DNA of 64,000 bases from CBDBZL01 sp965213545. Its GTDB lineage: Bacteria > Pseudomonadota > Alphaproteobacteria > Sphingomonadales > Sphingomonadaceae. Location of the stretch: positions 992,001 to 1,056,000 of the forward strand of contig CBDBZL010000002.1 of assembly GCA_965213545.1 (NCBI GenBank), written 5' to 3'. The notes under the pieces are model-generated. The model made no database searches. It was not told where the DNA came from and saw nothing but the letters and a program-made list of their open reading frames with translations. The translations under genes and the position numbers were made by a program. This document shows, one piece after another, positions 62,700 to 64,000 of this stretch; positions within the stretch are counted from its first letter, which is position 1, and the number at the start of each line of letters is the position of its first letter.

Positions 62700-63638
62700 A
62701 TGTATGACAGTTTTATCGGCCAGCTTGCGGGACTTGATCTCTCGGGACTGACCATCGCTCCAGCACCTTTGGGCCAAGCCGATTTTCCCAGCGACGAGGC
62801 CAGTCAGCAAACCATTGCCGCCGTCTGGTCAGATCTTTTTTCCCTGTTCGCCGATACTGCGCTCGAGGCCGATGCGGAGGATATCGCCTGGGGCGTCGTC
62901 AATCTCTCCCACCGTGCTGCGACCCGCAAGTCGGGACAATTGGACCGGTCCAGCGATGAAATTCGGGCGCTGCTCGCTTCCGCCGATGGCTCGGAAATCC
63001 ATACCTCCAACCTTGAAGAGCAGATTGAGCGTGCCCAAGCTGCCGATGCGAGCATGATCGCTTTTGAACAGATGCGTGAGATTGCAGCGTCGCTCTACCT
63101 CGACGAAACCGGATCGTCTTGGAAGCCGTTCTCGGGCTCACGCTCTAACCATTCGATGAAAGTGACATCCGCAGTCGTCAATGCCCGTGATTTTCTCAGA
63201 GCCCGGGCTGAGAGGCACCGAGATGCACACAATCCCGAAGGTACTCCCGTAGTCTTCGCCGGAGGCAGACTATCGTTCGAAAACTCTGAAGACGCACGCA
63301 CCTATGCCGATAATATCTGGGCTACTCTCGATAAGGTTCGTGCCAATGTCCCCGATGTGATCCTCGTTCATGGCGGCGACGGCAAGGGTGCCGATCGTCT
63401 TGCTGCGAGCTTGGCTGAACGCCGGCAAATCCAGCGACTCACACTCGGTCTTGACCGGCGGCTTGGAGCACGAGCCGGATTTAAGCGCAACCAGCAGATG
63501 CTGGCGATGTCACCACGTTACGTAGTTGCGTTTCCCGGCAATGGCGTGACCAAACGGCTTGTCATTGAAGCCAAGTCACGCCGGGTGACAGTCGTTGATC
63601 GCCGTGGTCCGCTTGCCACAAAGCCGAAGGGCGGGTGA
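62700..63638 (+). CDS. DUF2493 (SLOG/YspA-like) protein
   Basis: 312 residues from ATG 62700 (AGGAG 9 nt upstream). The N-terminal half is helical and acidic; the C-terminal half is the DUF2493 domain with VVFAGGRLSFENSEDA, VILVHGGDGKGADRLAASLAERR and RYVVAFPGNGVTKRLV. SLOG-like domains bind nucleotides or nucleotide-derived ligands and appear in conjugative elements and defence loci. Function not known. Reading frame intact. Confidence 0.78.
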   Translation: MYDSFIGQLAGLDLSGLTIAPAPLGQADFPSDEASQQTIAAVWSDLFSLFADTALEADAEDIAWGVVNLSHRAATRKSGQLDRSSDEIRALLASADGSEIHTSNLEEQIERAQAADASMIAFEQMREIAASLYLDETGSSWKPFSGSRSNHSMKVTSAVVNARDFLRARAERHRDAHNPEGTPVVFAGGRLSFENSEDARTYADNIWATLDKVRANVPDVILVHGGDGKGADRLAASLAERRQIQRLTLGLDRRLGARAGFKRNQQMLAMSPRYVVAFPGNGVTKRLVIEAKSRRVTVVDRRGPLATKPKGG

Positions 63639-63644
63639 GCGCTC

Positions 63645-63669
63645 AAAACCGCTACTCAGAAACGGTTTT
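63645..63669. terminator. Hairpin after the DUF2493 gene
   Basis: AAAACCG (63645-63651) and CGGTTTT (63663-63669) with an 11-nt loop, 7 bp after the stop. T-rich right arm supports termination; the same hairpin could serve the convergent gene. Confidence 0.5.
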
Positions 63670-63796
63670 CGAACACTGCAAAGCAGACATTTGCGCAACC
63701 CACACTTAGGGTACGAAATCGGGTGGTTTGCGGAATGTTCGCTTTACAACTCCAACGCTTGGATAGCGCCCGTTTCGCTTCTTAATTGGTTAATCC

Positions 63797-64000
63797 TCAC
63801 ATGCGCGAGTCGGCGAAATGCAGCCGAACCAGCGCGCCCGCTTTCTCCCAAAGCATGGGTGATCCACCCTTGATAGTGGGACCATAGCGCTCGTTAACCT
63901 GCTGTTCAGATACGTTATTCTCGATCCATGTGCCACCGACAGTAAGCGTGTTGAGTAACAAAGGTTGCAGGCGATTAAGCGCCTTTGCGAATTTGGCTTC
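63797..64000 (-). CDS. 3' end of an unidentified gene running off the right edge
   Basis: Open frame on the minus strand from the window edge to TGA at 63797-63799, 67 codons without a start in view. Sequence: EAKFAKALNRLQPLLLNTLTV, TWIENNVSEQQVNERY, ALVRLHFADSRM. Coding character is good (consistent frame, codon use). It does not match a family I can name. It is convergent with DUF2493. Confidence 0.55.
   Translation of the reverse strand, partial: EAKFAKALNRLQPLLLNTLTVGGTWIENNVSEQQVNERYGPTIKGGSPMLWEKAGALVRLHFADSRM

Overview
The window is a high-GC chromosomal segment of an alphaproteobacterium, most likely Sphingomonadales and plausibly Erythrobacteraceae. This rests on the alphaproteobacterial RNase P RNA, a pyrB gene followed by a degenerate dihydroorotase, several alphaproteobacterial small proteins, and sphingomonad-type plasmid/ICE genes at the right end. 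The taxonomy is inference; no rRNA gene is present.

Positions 1-3.9 kb hold housekeeping genes: a 3' gene fragment, an AmpD-like amidase, rnpB, a PPP-family phosphatase, a TorF-like porin and a lipoprotein. Positions 4-35 kb are one large exopolysaccharide locus. Its left arm encodes polymerase/ligase, OPX export lipoprotein, Wzc-like tyrosine kinase, TPR protein, Tat-exported beta-helix protein, a second polymerase, two GT4 glycosyltransferases and the initiating glycosyl-phosphotransferase. The centre holds a 1335-residue RTX protein on the opposite strand. The right arm holds paired GT2 and RgpF-like enzymes, methyltransferases, a Wzx-like flippase and a five-gene set (rfbF, rfbG, 3,5-epimerase, C-methyltransferase, ketoreductase). 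That set predicts a CDP-linked, C-branched 6-deoxysugar made from glucose-1-phosphate.

Positions 35.3-51.5 kb are core genes: der, bfd-bfr with a candidate Fur box, a DUF418 protein, pyrB with a zinc-site-less pyrC-like partner, sppA, tRNA-Val, an ATP-dependent DNA ligase, an SDHAF4-like protein, rsmB, msrA, a periplasmic methyltransferase-like protein, a SIMPL lipoprotein, an aguB-like amidohydrolase, folK and tRNA-Lys. I found no frameshifted gene in this chromosomal part.

Right after tRNA-Lys the character changes. Positions 51.5-64 kb look like the edge of a mobile element: lytic transglycosylase, CHC2/Toprim primase-like gene, strawberry-notch-type methyltransferase/helicase, ParB-like protein, ArdC-like antirestriction protein, a Xre-RES toxin-antitoxin pair and a DUF2493 protein. 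Four of these genes carry independent disabling lesions: a 22-bp tandem duplication plus loss of the DEAH region in the helicase gene, an indel at the Toprim DxD motif, a 1-nt loss in parB, and a frameshift in the transglycosylase. The toxin-antitoxin pair and the ArdC-like gene are intact. Several of these genes share an AGGAGAG-box leader, and in two of them an inverted repeat can mask the ribosome-binding site. This leader and the decay pattern are the most unusual signals in the window. No integrase or second attachment site is visible.
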